Below are positions 37,635 to 45,780 of a stretch of 55,639 nt of DNA, piece after piece. A model generated the notes under the pieces. The model had not been told where the DNA came from. It did no database searches and worked only from the letters and a program-made list of their open reading frames with translations. The number at the start of each line of letters is the position of its first letter. Position 1 is the stretch's first letter. Where the stretch lies: contig JAGBSH010000001.1 of assembly GCA_017631885.1 (NCBI GenBank), positions 1 to 55,639 of the forward strand, given 5' to 3'. This DNA is from Fibrobacteraceae bacterium (GTDB lineage: Bacteria; Fibrobacterota; Fibrobacteria; Fibrobacterales; Fibrobacteraceae). A program made the translations under genes and the position numbers.

Positions 37635-40161
37635 ACTCTCCGTTTTCGACATCTATTAAAACCACATCATCTATTTTCAGATTGCCAGAAAGAATTTCTC
37701 TTGAAAGCAAGCGTTCTATATGCTGTTGTATATAGCGCTGAATCGGTCTTGCTCCGAATTGGCTATCATAAGCGCCTTCCAAAACATTTTCTACAGCATT
37801 TTCTGAAACTTCTAAATAAAAACCTTCTCGCTCAAGCCGTTTAGAAAGTTCTTTGAATTTCAACCGAACAATTTTTCTTAATGCCTCTTTTTCTAAACGA
37901 TTAAATACAAGTATTTCATCTAAACGATTCAAAAATTCGGGCCTAAAGAAATGTTTCAATTCTTTCATCAAATCATTTGCCGTCACAGATTTTTCTTCAG
38001 AAAATAAAGACGCTCCTAAATTAGATGTCATAAGAATTAAAGTGTTTTTAAAATTCACTAAACGCCCTTTTCCATCTGTTAAACGGCCTTCTTCTAAAAC
38101 TTGTAAAAGTGTATTAAAAACATCTGGGTGAGCTTTTTCAACTTCGTCTAAAAGAATCACACTATAAGGGTGAGTTCGAACAGCTTCTGTTAATTGCCCG
38201 CCTTCTTCATAGCCCACATAACCTGGAGGAGCGCCTATCAATCTAGAGACACTATGCTTTTCCATATATTCACTCATATCAATACGAACCATTGCCGATT
38301 CAGAATCAAAGAGTTCTCTAGATAACGCTCTAGCAAGTTCTGTTTTTCCAACACCTGTTGGCCCTAAAAAGAGAAAACTTCCTATCGGAGCATTTTCTCT
38401 TGAAAGCCCACTTCGATTCCTAAGAATGGCTTCTGTCACAGACGAAAGAGCTGCATCTTGTCCAATGACTTGTTCTTTTAATCGGTCTTCTAACTGCAAC
38501 AATTTTTCTCTTTCACCTTCTTGCAATTTTGAAATAGGAATACCGGTCCAACGGCTCACTACAAGCGCTATTGTTTCAGCTGTGACTTCTTCACTAAAGC
38601 CACCTTTTTCATTAGCTTCAACAACTTCTTTTTCTCGTTCTTTAACTTCTTTTTCAAGATTCACAATCTTGTTGTATTTGAGTTCTGCGGCTTTATTCAA
38701 ATCATAATTTGCTTCAGCCATTGCCATTTCTTCTTTTGCTGCATGGAGTGCGTTTTTAGCTTCACGTAAAGCCGCATAACGCGCCCGCGTATCTTGCCAA
38801 CGTTTTTGCATTTCTTTAACTAAAGTTTCTGAAATAGCCAATTCTTCCTTTAATTCTGCAAGACGTTTTTGACTAGCAGCATCTGATTCTTTTTCTAAAG
38901 CCTGCGCTTCTATTTTTAATTGCAATTCTTTTCTTTCTAAAGAATCAAGTTCTTCTGGAACAGTATCTAATTGTGTTTTTACCATACTAGCCGCTTCATC
39001 AATCAAGTCAATTGCTTTATCTGGTAAAAAACGGTCAGCAATATAACGCGAAGAAAGTTTAACAGCCGCCACTAAAGCATTGTCATGAAGCCTTACACCA
39101 TGGTGAGCATCAAAGCCTTCTTTTATCCCACGCAAAATAGAAAGCGCTTCTTCTTCGCTTGGTTCTTCAACCGTTACCGGTTGAAAGCGCCGTTCAAGTG
39201 CTGCATCTTTTTCAATATATTTGCGGTATTCTTGTGTCGTAGTGGCTCCGATACAATGCAATTCACCTCTAGCTAATTTAGGTTTTAACATATTCCCTAA
39301 ATCCATAGAGCCTTCAGTTTTTCCTGCCCCGACAATCGTATGGAGTTCATCAATAAATAAAAGCGTATTTGAATCTTCTTCTAAAGCTTCCAAAACCGAT
39401 TGTAAGCGTTCTTCAAAATCGCCACGATATTTAGCACCAGCCATCAATAAAGAAAGATCCAAAGCAAAAATCTTTTTCCCTTTCAACGCATCAGGCACAT
39501 CGCCTTTATGGATTCTTTCGGCTAGCCCTTCCACAATCGCTGTTTTACCCACACCAGGTTCTCCGACCAAAACAGGATTATTCTTTGTTTTTCTTGCAAG
39601 AATCAAAATCACGCGCCGGATTTCTTCGTCTCTGCCAATAACAGGGTCTAATTTACCTTCTTTACAAAGTTCAACAAGTTCTCGGCCATATTTTTTTAAT
39701 GGAGAAAATTCTTCTGCGGCAGCAGCACCGGAAAACGGGTCTGAAAGCCAGGTTTTTACTGTTTCAGCATTCCCAAGAGCGTCTTCAAAAATTTTAGAGA
39801 TTTTTCTGTCACTTGCAAATTCCATTAAAGCCACTAACAAATCACCAGGCATAACCATTCTAGATAATTGCCTTGCTGATTGTAAAGCAGCTCGTAAAAT
39901 ACGCGAAAGTTCTGAATCCATCGAAGTATCTGGTTGCACCCCTTCTACTTTAGGAATGGCGTCTAAAAACGGATCCAGTTTTATACGTAAATCCTTTGCT
40001 TTTACACCTTTTGCCTTAAATAAATTTTTAAGTCTAGCATCTGGTAGTTCGACTAAAGCACAAGCTAAATGAACACTTGAAAGATAAGAATGTGATTTCC
40101 TATCCATTATTTCTTGACCCTTAGCTAGAATTTTTTCGGCTTCATAAGTATAATCTGACAT
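37603..40161 (-). CDS. clpB: ATP-dependent disaggregase ClpB
   Basis: An 852-residue hexameric AAA+ chaperone that pulls proteins out of aggregates with DnaK. It has an N-terminal Clp-N domain, a first AAA+ module with GEPGVGKT and FIDELHT, a coiled-coil middle domain (about residues 400-520) that marks ClpB rather than ClpA, and a second AAA+ module with GPTGVGKTELA and LLDEVEKAHPDVFN. The ATG at 40161 has a GAGGT ribosome-binding site. A TTG 15 codons upstream also opens the frame, but it overlaps the -24/-12 promoter. It is monocistronic and expressed from the sigma-54 promoter at 40191-40205. Confidence 0.97.
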   Translation of the reverse strand: MSDYTYEAEKILAKGQEIMDRKSHSYLSSVHLACALVELPDARLKNLFKAKGVKAKDLRIKLDPFLDAIPKVEGVQPDTSMDSELSRILRAALQSARQLSRMVMPGDLLVALMEFASDRKISKIFEDALGNAETVKTWLSDPFSGAAAAEEFSPLKKYGRELVELCKEGKLDPVIGRDEEIRRVILILARKTKNNPVLVGEPGVGKTAIVEGLAERIHKGDVPDALKGKKIFALDLSLLMAGAKYRGDFEERLQSVLEALEEDSNTLLFIDELHTIVGAGKTEGSMDLGNMLKPKLARGELHCIGATTTQEYRKYIEKDAALERRFQPVTVEEPSEEEALSILRGIKEGFDAHHGVRLHDNALVAAVKLSSRYIADRFLPDKAIDLIDEAASMVKTQLDTVPEELDSLERKELQLKIEAQALEKESDAASQKRLAELKEELAISETLVKEMQKRWQDTRARYAALREAKNALHAAKEEMAMAEANYDLNKAAELKYNKIVNLEKEVKEREKEVVEANEKGGFSEEVTAETIALVVSRWTGIPISKLQEGEREKLLQLEDRLKEQVIGQDAALSSVTEAILRNRSGLSRENAPIGSFLFLGPTGVGKTELARALSRELFDSESAMVRIDMSEYMEKHSVSRLIGAPPGYVGYEEGGQLTEAVRTHPYSVILLDEVEKAHPDVFNTLLQVLEEGRLTDGKGRLVNFKNTLILMTSNLGASLFSEEKSVTANDLMKELKHFFRPEFLNRLDEILVFNRLEKEALRKIVRLKFKELSKRLEREGFYLEVSENAVENVLEGAYDSQFGARPIQRYIQQHIERLLSREILSGNLKIDDVVLIDVENGEFKIRIGHKDQ

Positions 40162-40190
40162 AAATACCTCTTTTTTTGATTTCTGCTTTA

Positions 40191-40205
40191 GCAAAAACCT
40201 TGCCA
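40191..40205 (-). promoter_or_regulatory. Sigma-54 (-24/-12) promoter of clpB
   Basis: Read on the minus strand, TGGCAAGGTTTTTGC matches TGGCAC-N5-TTGC at every conserved position except A for C at the sixth, with exactly ten bases between GG and GC. Transcription would start near 40179, leaving a leader of about 18 bases that holds the ribosome-binding site GAGGT. Use by RpoN is inferred. Confidence 0.7.
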
Positions 40206-40290
40206 AAAATCATTTTCTTTTATTTTTTCAATATAAACGCCAAAAATCACTAAAAACAAGATTTAAAATTTTTCATCTTTATCAAAAAAT

Positions 40291-40307
40291 GAAACATTTT
40301 TTGTTCC
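40291..40307. promoter_or_regulatory. Candidate activator-binding site upstream of clpB
   Basis: On the minus strand GGAACA and TGTTTC form a 5-of-6 inverted repeat around AAAAA, about 86 bases upstream of the -24 element. The adjoining GTTTCATTTTTT run is shared with the groES upstream region. The protein that would bind is unknown. Confidence 0.3.
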
Positions 40308-40460
40308 TTTTAAAAACATAAAACGCTTTTTTTTGGAACATTATATCGTAAATCATAAACTTTTAAAAAGAATTCCAAACTTTTTACCTAGAGAAAGATT
40401 ATTTTTATGTAACATTATGGGTTTGGTTTCAAAATCTATTCACCTTTTTCGTCAATGCTT

Positions 40461-41750
40461 ATGAAAAAAAATAGTCATCTTCATTTTTTCAAAGTCGCCT
40501 TTCTATTGGCTTCATGCAGTTTTGTGGCCTGCAATTTGTTTAACCCGACAAGTTCTGGAGACGTCCCGAACAACAAAGAAGCTCTTGTAAGTGAAGCCTA
40601 TGGAGCTTATCGAGACGCAAAATATGAAGACGCTTTAGAAAATTTTGACAAGGCTCTCAAAAAAGATTCCACTCTTTCTGAAGCTTATCTCGGGGCTGTA
40701 AAAGCTATTATGGGAATACATGATATAAATGTTTTCACTATGATTGGAGAAGTCAGACTAGCTCAAAAAGACCAAATTCCTTTTATGAATCTCTCAGGAC
40801 AAGAGCTAGAAAACTACCAAACCATGATTGCAAAATCCCTGCCTTACATTAGAGAACTTATCAAACGCGATACATTGACGCCTCCAAAAAACAACAAATA
40901 CCTTTATAGTGACAAAAAAATCACATTCTCTCAAATTGCTGCAGGCTATTCCATTTTTGAAATGGCAGAATCTCTTCTTAAATTCAGACAAACAACAATG
41001 CAGTTCAATTTGAATATTTCGCAAAATTCTGAAACAGGAAAACTTTCTATTGACTTAGAAGAACTCTACAATTCTTCTTTAGAAAATCCCGAAAATTTAG
41101 ACCTTGTAAATACGTCTATTGCAGAATTACAAAATGACATTCAAAATTTCACACAAAATATTTTACCATCTATTGAAGAATTTACCGATCTTTCCATATT
41201 TACCGGCGAATCATCTAGTGAATCTGTTACAAAAGAAATAGAAGCAACAACTTCAGAAATCCAGGCACAGATTTCCTTTTTCTTAATCAATGATAATATG
41301 GATAATGACGGCGACGGTTGCATAGATGAAGAAATCTTTGACAAAAAAGATAATGATGGCGATGGTTTAGTTGATGAAGATTTGCGTTTAACACTTTTAG
41401 ACAGACTATCTTTAGATTCTGATTCCGAAGAATATTATGTCATTACAGCAATTACTCCTGATGGCAAAGATCACGATATGGATAAAACCGTTGATAGTAT
41501 GCCAGAATTAACTTTTGCTGTGAAAGCCGAAGATAGAATTGAAAGTAAAAATTTCCTTTTGCAATTTGCAAATGAAAAATCTTTTTCAAATTCAGATTCT
41601 CTAGAACTCAAACACAATGTAGCAAGTGATACACTCAAAGCATCAATCCAATACGACCTTAAATGGCGAAAGAAAAATATTGGTGGCTGTTGGGTTAATT
41701 ATGACGAAGATATGTTTGATTCTTGGTTCAATGGGAGAAACGAAAAATGA
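40461..41750 (+). CDS. Lipoprotein with TPR-like start and calcium-binding loops
   Basis: A 429-residue predicted lipoprotein. The ATG at 40461 (two codons into the open frame) gives a signal peptide that ends in SFVACN (lipobox VAC). A TPR-like pair follows (AYGAYRDAKYEDALENFDKALKKD). In the middle are two Asp-rich loops, DNMDNDGDGCIDEE and DKKDNDGDGLVDED, of the thrombospondin type 3/EF-hand-like kind that bind calcium. The C-terminus looks beta-rich and ends near the stop with NYDEDMFDSW. I do not recognise the whole protein. It overlaps the next gene by four bases, so the two are co-translated. Confidence 0.75.
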   Translation: MKKNSHLHFFKVAFLLASCSFVACNLFNPTSSGDVPNNKEALVSEAYGAYRDAKYEDALENFDKALKKDSTLSEAYLGAVKAIMGIHDINVFTMIGEVRLAQKDQIPFMNLSGQELENYQTMIAKSLPYIRELIKRDTLTPPKNNKYLYSDKKITFSQIAAGYSIFEMAESLLKFRQTTMQFNLNISQNSETGKLSIDLEELYNSSLENPENLDLVNTSIAELQNDIQNFTQNILPSIEEFTDLSIFTGESSSESVTKEIEATTSEIQAQISFFLINDNMDNDGDGCIDEEIFDKKDNDGDGLVDEDLRLTLLDRLSLDSDSEEYYVITAITPDGKDHDMDKTVDSMPELTFAVKAEDRIESKNFLLQFANEKSFSNSDSLELKHNVASDTLKASIQYDLKWRKKNIGGCWVNYDEDMFDSWFNGRNEK

Positions 41751-42994
41751 AAAAAATTGTATTACTTTCCATATTGTGTTGTGCAAGTGTCTTATTTGCA
41801 GCCAAAGGACCAAATCATAAATCTTTAAGAGCTTACTCTATGGGAAACGCCCATATTGCCGTTGTTGACGACAAAGAAGCTATCTATTATAACTACGCTG
41901 GTTTAAACCAAATCAATCGTTTAGGTAATTATGAAAAGCGCCCAGAAACAGGTTATTATCCTGATAATTACTTGGATATGCGAGTAAATATTGGTTCTGC
42001 AGGCGTTTTAAAAAATTTCTTTGATGTTTATACAACAGCTAGAAAACTTGAACGCTTGTATAAACGGGCCGACAAAGCCGCTGATAAAGCAGGACTTTCT
42101 ACAAGCGATATTTATTTGGACTCTCTTTCTGCTCACCCCAAATTGGCAAACGAATTAAGCGAACTTGATCACCAATTATTGAATTTGCTTGTCAAATTTG
42201 ATGCAGAACTTGCTTTCCATAATTTTGGCGGCGCTATGTGGGTTGAAGGAAACGCTGCACCTTACCTTGATGCCGGTTTGCTTTTGCCAATGGCTTCTCT
42301 TGATACATTCTACATTGATGCTGTTATCCAAGCGGGTGGAGCTTTTGATATTGCTGAACGCTTTATGTTTGGTGCAGGTATTAAACTTCTCAAACGCCAC
42401 CAAGTAGAAGTTTTTTCTTTAGATGCAAGCAACTTTTCAAATGTTTTAGATACTTTGGAAAATCGTCTTGAAGATGGCGAAGAAGACCTTTTTAAACTTT
42501 CTACTATGGGAATTGGTCTTGATTTTGGTGCTCTTTGGCAATTTGCAAGAGAATGGCGTTTTGGTGTTTCTTTACGCGATGTTTTCTTCTCTGAAATTAA
42601 TGACGAAAAAATCACCCCGAATCTTGGTTTTGGCTTTAATTATAGCCCAAGATTTTTCAACAGAAATACGGCTTACGCAAGAAAAATGAATATTGCCATG
42701 GATTTTGAAGACGCTTTAAATGACGAAAAAAATTACAAACCTTTAAGCCATTTGAATTTTGGTATGGAATTTGAACAAGTCCTACTAGCTTGGCCAGGTT
42801 ACGAAAACACTTATCGTGCTTTAAAACTCCGTCTAGCAGCAGGCTTTAAAGGCGGTTATTACACCGCTGGCGTGGGTTTAGAACTTTTGCGTTTTCTTGA
42901 ATTAGAATTCGCTACTTGGGGCGAAGAACGCGGTTACTATACAGGGCAAGAAGAAAACCGCTTTTACATGCTACAAGCAAGCCTTGGTTTTTAA
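41747..42994 (+). CDS. Outer-membrane barrel protein (PorV/TraF-like)
   Basis: A 415-residue protein from the ATG at 41747, whose ATGA overlaps the previous stop; the frame opens eight codons upstream. A signal peptide (KKIVLLSILCCASVLFAA) is followed by SLRAYSMGNAHIAVVDDKEAIYYNYAGL. That segment (gene-family start RAxGMGxAxxAxxDDxxxxxxNPAGL-like) is typical of FadL/PorV/conjugal TraF-type barrels. The remainder alternates strands (AFDIAERFMFGAGIKLL, WRFGVSLRDVFFSEI, LNFGMEFEQVLL) and ends in MLQASLGF. It may form an envelope unit with the calcium-loop lipoprotein. A terminator follows. Confidence 0.75.
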   Translation: MKKIVLLSILCCASVLFAAKGPNHKSLRAYSMGNAHIAVVDDKEAIYYNYAGLNQINRLGNYEKRPETGYYPDNYLDMRVNIGSAGVLKNFFDVYTTARKLERLYKRADKAADKAGLSTSDIYLDSLSAHPKLANELSELDHQLLNLLVKFDAELAFHNFGGAMWVEGNAAPYLDAGLLLPMASLDTFYIDAVIQAGGAFDIAERFMFGAGIKLLKRHQVEVFSLDASNFSNVLDTLENRLEDGEEDLFKLSTMGIGLDFGALWQFAREWRFGVSLRDVFFSEINDEKITPNLGFGFNYSPRFFNRNTAYARKMNIAMDFEDALNDEKNYKPLSHLNFGMEFEQVLLAWPGYENTYRALKLRLAAGFKGGYYTAGVGLELLRFLELEFATWGEERGYYTGQEENRFYMLQASLGF

Positions 42995-43020
42995 CTTTTA
43001 GCTCTTGAGAGTGTCTTTTA

Positions 43021-43045
43021 AAAAAGCCCTATGGGCTTTTTTTTT
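43021..43045 (+). terminator. Terminator after the PorV/TraF-like gene
   Basis: AAAAAGCCC pairs with GGGCTTTTT around TAT and runs into nine Ts. It lies 26 bases past the stop and 22 before purU. Confidence 0.9.
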
Positions 43046-43066
43046 AGAATTAGTTAAATTTGTTTT

Positions 43067-43906
43067 ATGACTCGTTATGTACTTCAAATTCATTGCCCTG
43101 ACCAAACAGGACTTATCGCTGGCACCACTCAAGTTTTAGCTAAAGCTGGGGCTAACATTGTTGACCTTACTCAACATTCAGCTAAAGATATTGGCATTTT
43201 CTTTCTTCGTGCTGTTTTTGAAATCGAAGAAAATAAAATTGAAGAAATTAAAAATCATTTAGATTTGTTGTCTTCTCACCTTTCTCTTTCTTTCAAGATT
43301 CACGATTCTTCAAAGAAACAAAGACTTGCTTTATTCGTCAGCAAGACAGACCATTGTCTCTATGATCTTTTATTAAAGCAACGTGATGGAGACCTTGATT
43401 GCGAGTTTAGTTGCATTGTAAGTAACCATACTGTTCTTGGACCTGTCGGTGGCGTTTTTGGTGTGCCTTTCTACTATGTTCCAAGTAATCAAGAAAAACA
43501 AGTACAAGAAGATAGATTCCGCGAAATCATTGCTGAAACTAAATCCGACGCTGTTATTCTTGCTCGTTATATGCAAATTCTTTCTCCTGCATTTACAGAA
43601 GAATTCCGTTATAAAATCATAAATATTCACCATGGCTTTTTACCTGCATTTAAAGGGGCTAAACCTTACCACCAGGCATGGGCTAAAGGCGTAAAGATTA
43701 TTGGAGCAACGGCTCACTTTGCAACAGAAGATTTAGACCAAGGTCCAATTATTGCACAAGATGTTCAAAGAATTCCAGAAACAGCAAGCATTGAACAATT
43801 AGTGCAACTTGGTAAAGACATTGAAAAACGCACTTTATCTTCGGCTGTAAAACTTTGGTTAGAACACCGAGTTTTCGTTTACGAAGGTAGAACCTTTATT
43901 CTCTAA
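43067..43906 (+). CDS. purU: Formyltetrahydrofolate deformylase PurU
   Basis: A 279-residue enzyme that hydrolyses 10-formyltetrahydrofolate to formate and tetrahydrofolate, balancing one-carbon and purine pools. An N-terminal ACT domain (VLQIHCPDQTGLIAGTTQVLAKAGANIVD) senses effectors. The formyltransferase-type catalytic domain holds the Asn-His-Asp triad in KIINIHHGFLPAFKGAKPYHQA and ATEDLDQGPIIAQD. The length is normal. It starts the plus-strand run that continues into pyrE and dcd. Confidence 0.95.
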   Translation: MTRYVLQIHCPDQTGLIAGTTQVLAKAGANIVDLTQHSAKDIGIFFLRAVFEIEENKIEEIKNHLDLLSSHLSLSFKIHDSSKKQRLALFVSKTDHCLYDLLLKQRDGDLDCEFSCIVSNHTVLGPVGGVFGVPFYYVPSNQEKQVQEDRFREIIAETKSDAVILARYMQILSPAFTEEFRYKIINIHHGFLPAFKGAKPYHQAWAKGVKIIGATAHFATEDLDQGPIIAQDVQRIPETASIEQLVQLGKDIEKRTLSSAVKLWLEHRVFVYEGRTFIL

Positions 43907-43924
43907 AATCAGGAGATAAATTTT

Positions 43925-44458
43925 ATGGAAAATACTCCAGAAGAAAAAGTCGAAGCTTTAGAACCAACTTCCGCCGCAAACGCGGCGGAAGAGACTTCTC
44001 CAAAAACAGAAGTTAAACCTGTAGAAGCTCAAACAGAAACCAAAACAGAAACTCCAAAAGAAGAACCTAAAAAAGAAGAGCCCAAAAAAGAAGAAGCCAA
44101 ACCAGAAGTCATTGTCAAAAAAGAACGTGGCTTTGCTCACTATGTAGGCTTTGCTCTCCTTACCCTTTTAGCCATAACATTCTTCTTTATGCCTGGGATT
44201 TCCATTGCGTTTTTAATAAACAAAGTCGGTGGAGGCTTACAAGCAGCAACAGCATGGATTATTTCTGCTGCTTTCAGTTTCCTTATTTGGCTTATATTCA
44301 AATTAAAAATCAAAGGCTTTAAAAAAGCAAGTGCTTGGTATATAGGATTCTGTGGACTTGTATTCCTTATCCTTATGCTTTTGTCTCAATTAGGCAATTA
44401 CCAGATTTTCCTTGATGACGCTGGAAAAACTGGCATATTCAACATTCTACTTCCTTAA
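43925..44458 (+). CDS. Small membrane protein with acidic/lysine-rich N-terminal tail
   Basis: A 177-residue protein. The first 75 residues are low-complexity, with repeats of KEEPKKEE and similar Glu/Lys/Pro/Ala stretches. Three membrane helices follow (HYVGFALLTLLAITFFFMPG, GLQAATAWIISAAFSFLIWLIF, AWYIGFCGLVFLILMLLSQLG). The family is unknown. A 10-bp perfect hairpin (43968-43991) lies in the part that encodes the Ala-rich segment. It follows purU after 18 bases with a GGAGA ribosome-binding site, and pyrE follows 16 bases later. Confidence 0.65.
   Translation: MENTPEEKVEALEPTSAANAAEETSPKTEVKPVEAQTETKTETPKEEPKKEEPKKEEAKPEVIVKKERGFAHYVGFALLTLLAITFFFMPGISIAFLINKVGGGLQAATAWIISAAFSFLIWLIFKLKIKGFKKASAWYIGFCGLVFLILMLLSQLGNYQIFLDDAGKTGIFNILLP
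43968..43991. repeat. GC-rich 10-bp inverted repeat inside a coding sequence
   Basis: CTTCCGCCGC and GCGGCGGAAG are exact complements around a four-base loop. They lie in frame in the low-complexity N-terminal part of the membrane protein gene at 43925. Confidence 0.8.
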
Positions 44459-44474
44459 TATTTTGGATTTTCTC

Positions 44475-45143
44475 ATGAACACAACCGATTCTTTTGTTCA
44501 ATTTCTCGTAGAAGCTGGTGCTTTGAAATTTGGTGATTTTGTAACCAAAAGTGGCAGAAAAACTCCTTACTTTATAAATACAGGAGAATTCCGTACTGGA
44601 AAAACTCTTTCCAAGTTAGCAGAATTCTATGCTAGTGCTTTTATGCAACACTTTGACGGGAAAGCTGAAAACCTTTATGGTCCAGCTTACAAAGGGATTC
44701 CTCTTTGTGCCGCTACTTCTATGAAACTTTCCGACATGTTCAATAAAAATCTTTCCTTTACTTACAATAGAAAAGAAGCTAAAGATCATGGCGAAGGCGG
44801 AAATCTCGTTGGTTATACTTACAAAGAAAAAACAAAAGTCGTAATCATTGAAGATGTTATCACAGCAGGCACAAGTGTAAATGAAACCATGCAAGCTTTG
44901 TCAAATATTGAAAATGCTGAAGTCATTGGACTCTTGATTTCCGTTGATAGACGCGAACGCTTAGAAAATGGGAAATCCGCTTTACAAACCGTCCAAGAAG
45001 AATACGGAATAGAAGCTCATTCTATTATCAACATCAATGACATCATTGCATTCCTTGAAAAAGAAGAAAACAGAATAGCAATCAATGCACCTGAAGGTAT
45101 TTTAGAACGCGTTTACCAATACAGAAAAGAATGGGGTTGCTAA
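44475..45143 (+). CDS. pyrE: Orotate phosphoribosyltransferase
   Basis: A 222-residue enzyme that makes orotidine 5'-phosphate from orotate and PRPP in pyrimidine synthesis. The ATG at 44475 was chosen because it starts 16 bases after the upstream stop, while the frame opens 21 codons earlier inside the previous gene. The start LVEAGALKFGDFVTKSGRKTPYF and the active-site loop NRKEAKDHGEGG are typical. The PRPP-binding motif is VVIIEDVITAGTS. It lies one base upstream of dcd, so pyrimidine synthesis and dCTP deamination genes are linked. Confidence 0.95.
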   Translation: MNTTDSFVQFLVEAGALKFGDFVTKSGRKTPYFINTGEFRTGKTLSKLAEFYASAFMQHFDGKAENLYGPAYKGIPLCAATSMKLSDMFNKNLSFTYNRKEAKDHGEGGNLVGYTYKEKTKVVIIEDVITAGTSVNETMQALSNIENAEVIGLLISVDRRERLENGKSALQTVQEEYGIEAHSIININDIIAFLEKEENRIAINAPEGILERVYQYRKEWGC

Positions 45144-45144
45144 A

Positions 45145-45714
45145 ATGTTTTTAACAAGAAAAGCTATTCAAGAAGCTGTAGAATGTGGTGATATTGTTAT
45201 AAAACCATTTTGCAAAGAAAACCTTTCTCCCAATAGTATTGATGTTACTTTAAACGAAAATTTGTTGGTTTATACTTTAGAAAATGGCGTTTTAGATATG
45301 AAAAAGCCAAATCCAACAAAACAAATTGTTATCCCAGAAGAAGGCCTTGTACTTGAGCCTGGCAAACTCTACATTGGAATGACAAATGAAACTGCTATAA
45401 GCCATCGTTATATCCCGATGTTTGAAGGCAGAAGTTCCATTGGGCGTCTTGGGATAAACACTCACATCACAGCTGGTTTTGGAGATATTGGCTGGGGTTT
45501 TGAAAAAAATGGCGATGATGTTATTTGTCACTACCCTACCTGGACTTTAGAAATTGCTGTAGTTCACCCAGTGCGAGTTTACCCGAATGTTAGAATCGGA
45601 CAAGTTTACTTTGTTGAACCTAAAGGCGACATTGAATGGTATACTGGTAAATACGGTAAACAACGCATGCCTCAACCAAGCTGTTCTTACAAGGATTTTT
45701 CTGAAAAAGCATAA
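45145..45714 (+). CDS. dcd: dCTP deaminase
   Basis: A 189-residue cytoplasmic enzyme that turns dCTP into dUTP, the precursor of dTMP. Diagnostic segments are LSPNSIDVTLNENLLVY, MFEGRSSIGRLGINTHITAGFGDIGW with the catalytic Arg-Ser-Ser and Glu, and the C-terminal PSCSYKDF. The length is normal for the trimeric family. It is coupled to pyrE and fits a pyrimidine cluster with purU upstream. Confidence 0.95.
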   Translation: MFLTRKAIQEAVECGDIVIKPFCKENLSPNSIDVTLNENLLVYTLENGVLDMKKPNPTKQIVIPEEGLVLEPGKLYIGMTNETAISHRYIPMFEGRSSIGRLGINTHITAGFGDIGWGFEKNGDDVICHYPTWTLEIAVVHPVRVYPNVRIGQVYFVEPKGDIEWYTGKYGKQRMPQPSCSYKDFSEKA

Positions 45715-45780
45715 TTCTTTTTCAAATAGCTCTTGCTTTAATATTTTTTTTGCATTATTCATAAAGAATAAAAGGTTTTT

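Larger units (their letters stand above)
40162..40460. promoter_or_regulatory. Divergent regulatory region between clpB and the calcium-loop lipoprotein
   Basis: This 299-base AT-rich gap carries no gene. It holds the clpB sigma-54 promoter (40191-40205), a GTTTCATTTTTT run on the minus strand (40284-40295) that is also present upstream of groES, and an imperfect inverted repeat (40291-40307). A spaced TGTTCC/GGAACA pair lies at 40302-40307 and 40335-40340. The promoter of the plus-strand lipoprotein gene is not obvious. Confidence 0.6.

Noticed and set aside
40162-40206. TTG start for clpB, 15 codons upstream of the ATG
   Set aside because: It overlaps the -24/-12 promoter, and the ATG at 40161 has a ribosome-binding site and matches the usual ClpB N-terminus.
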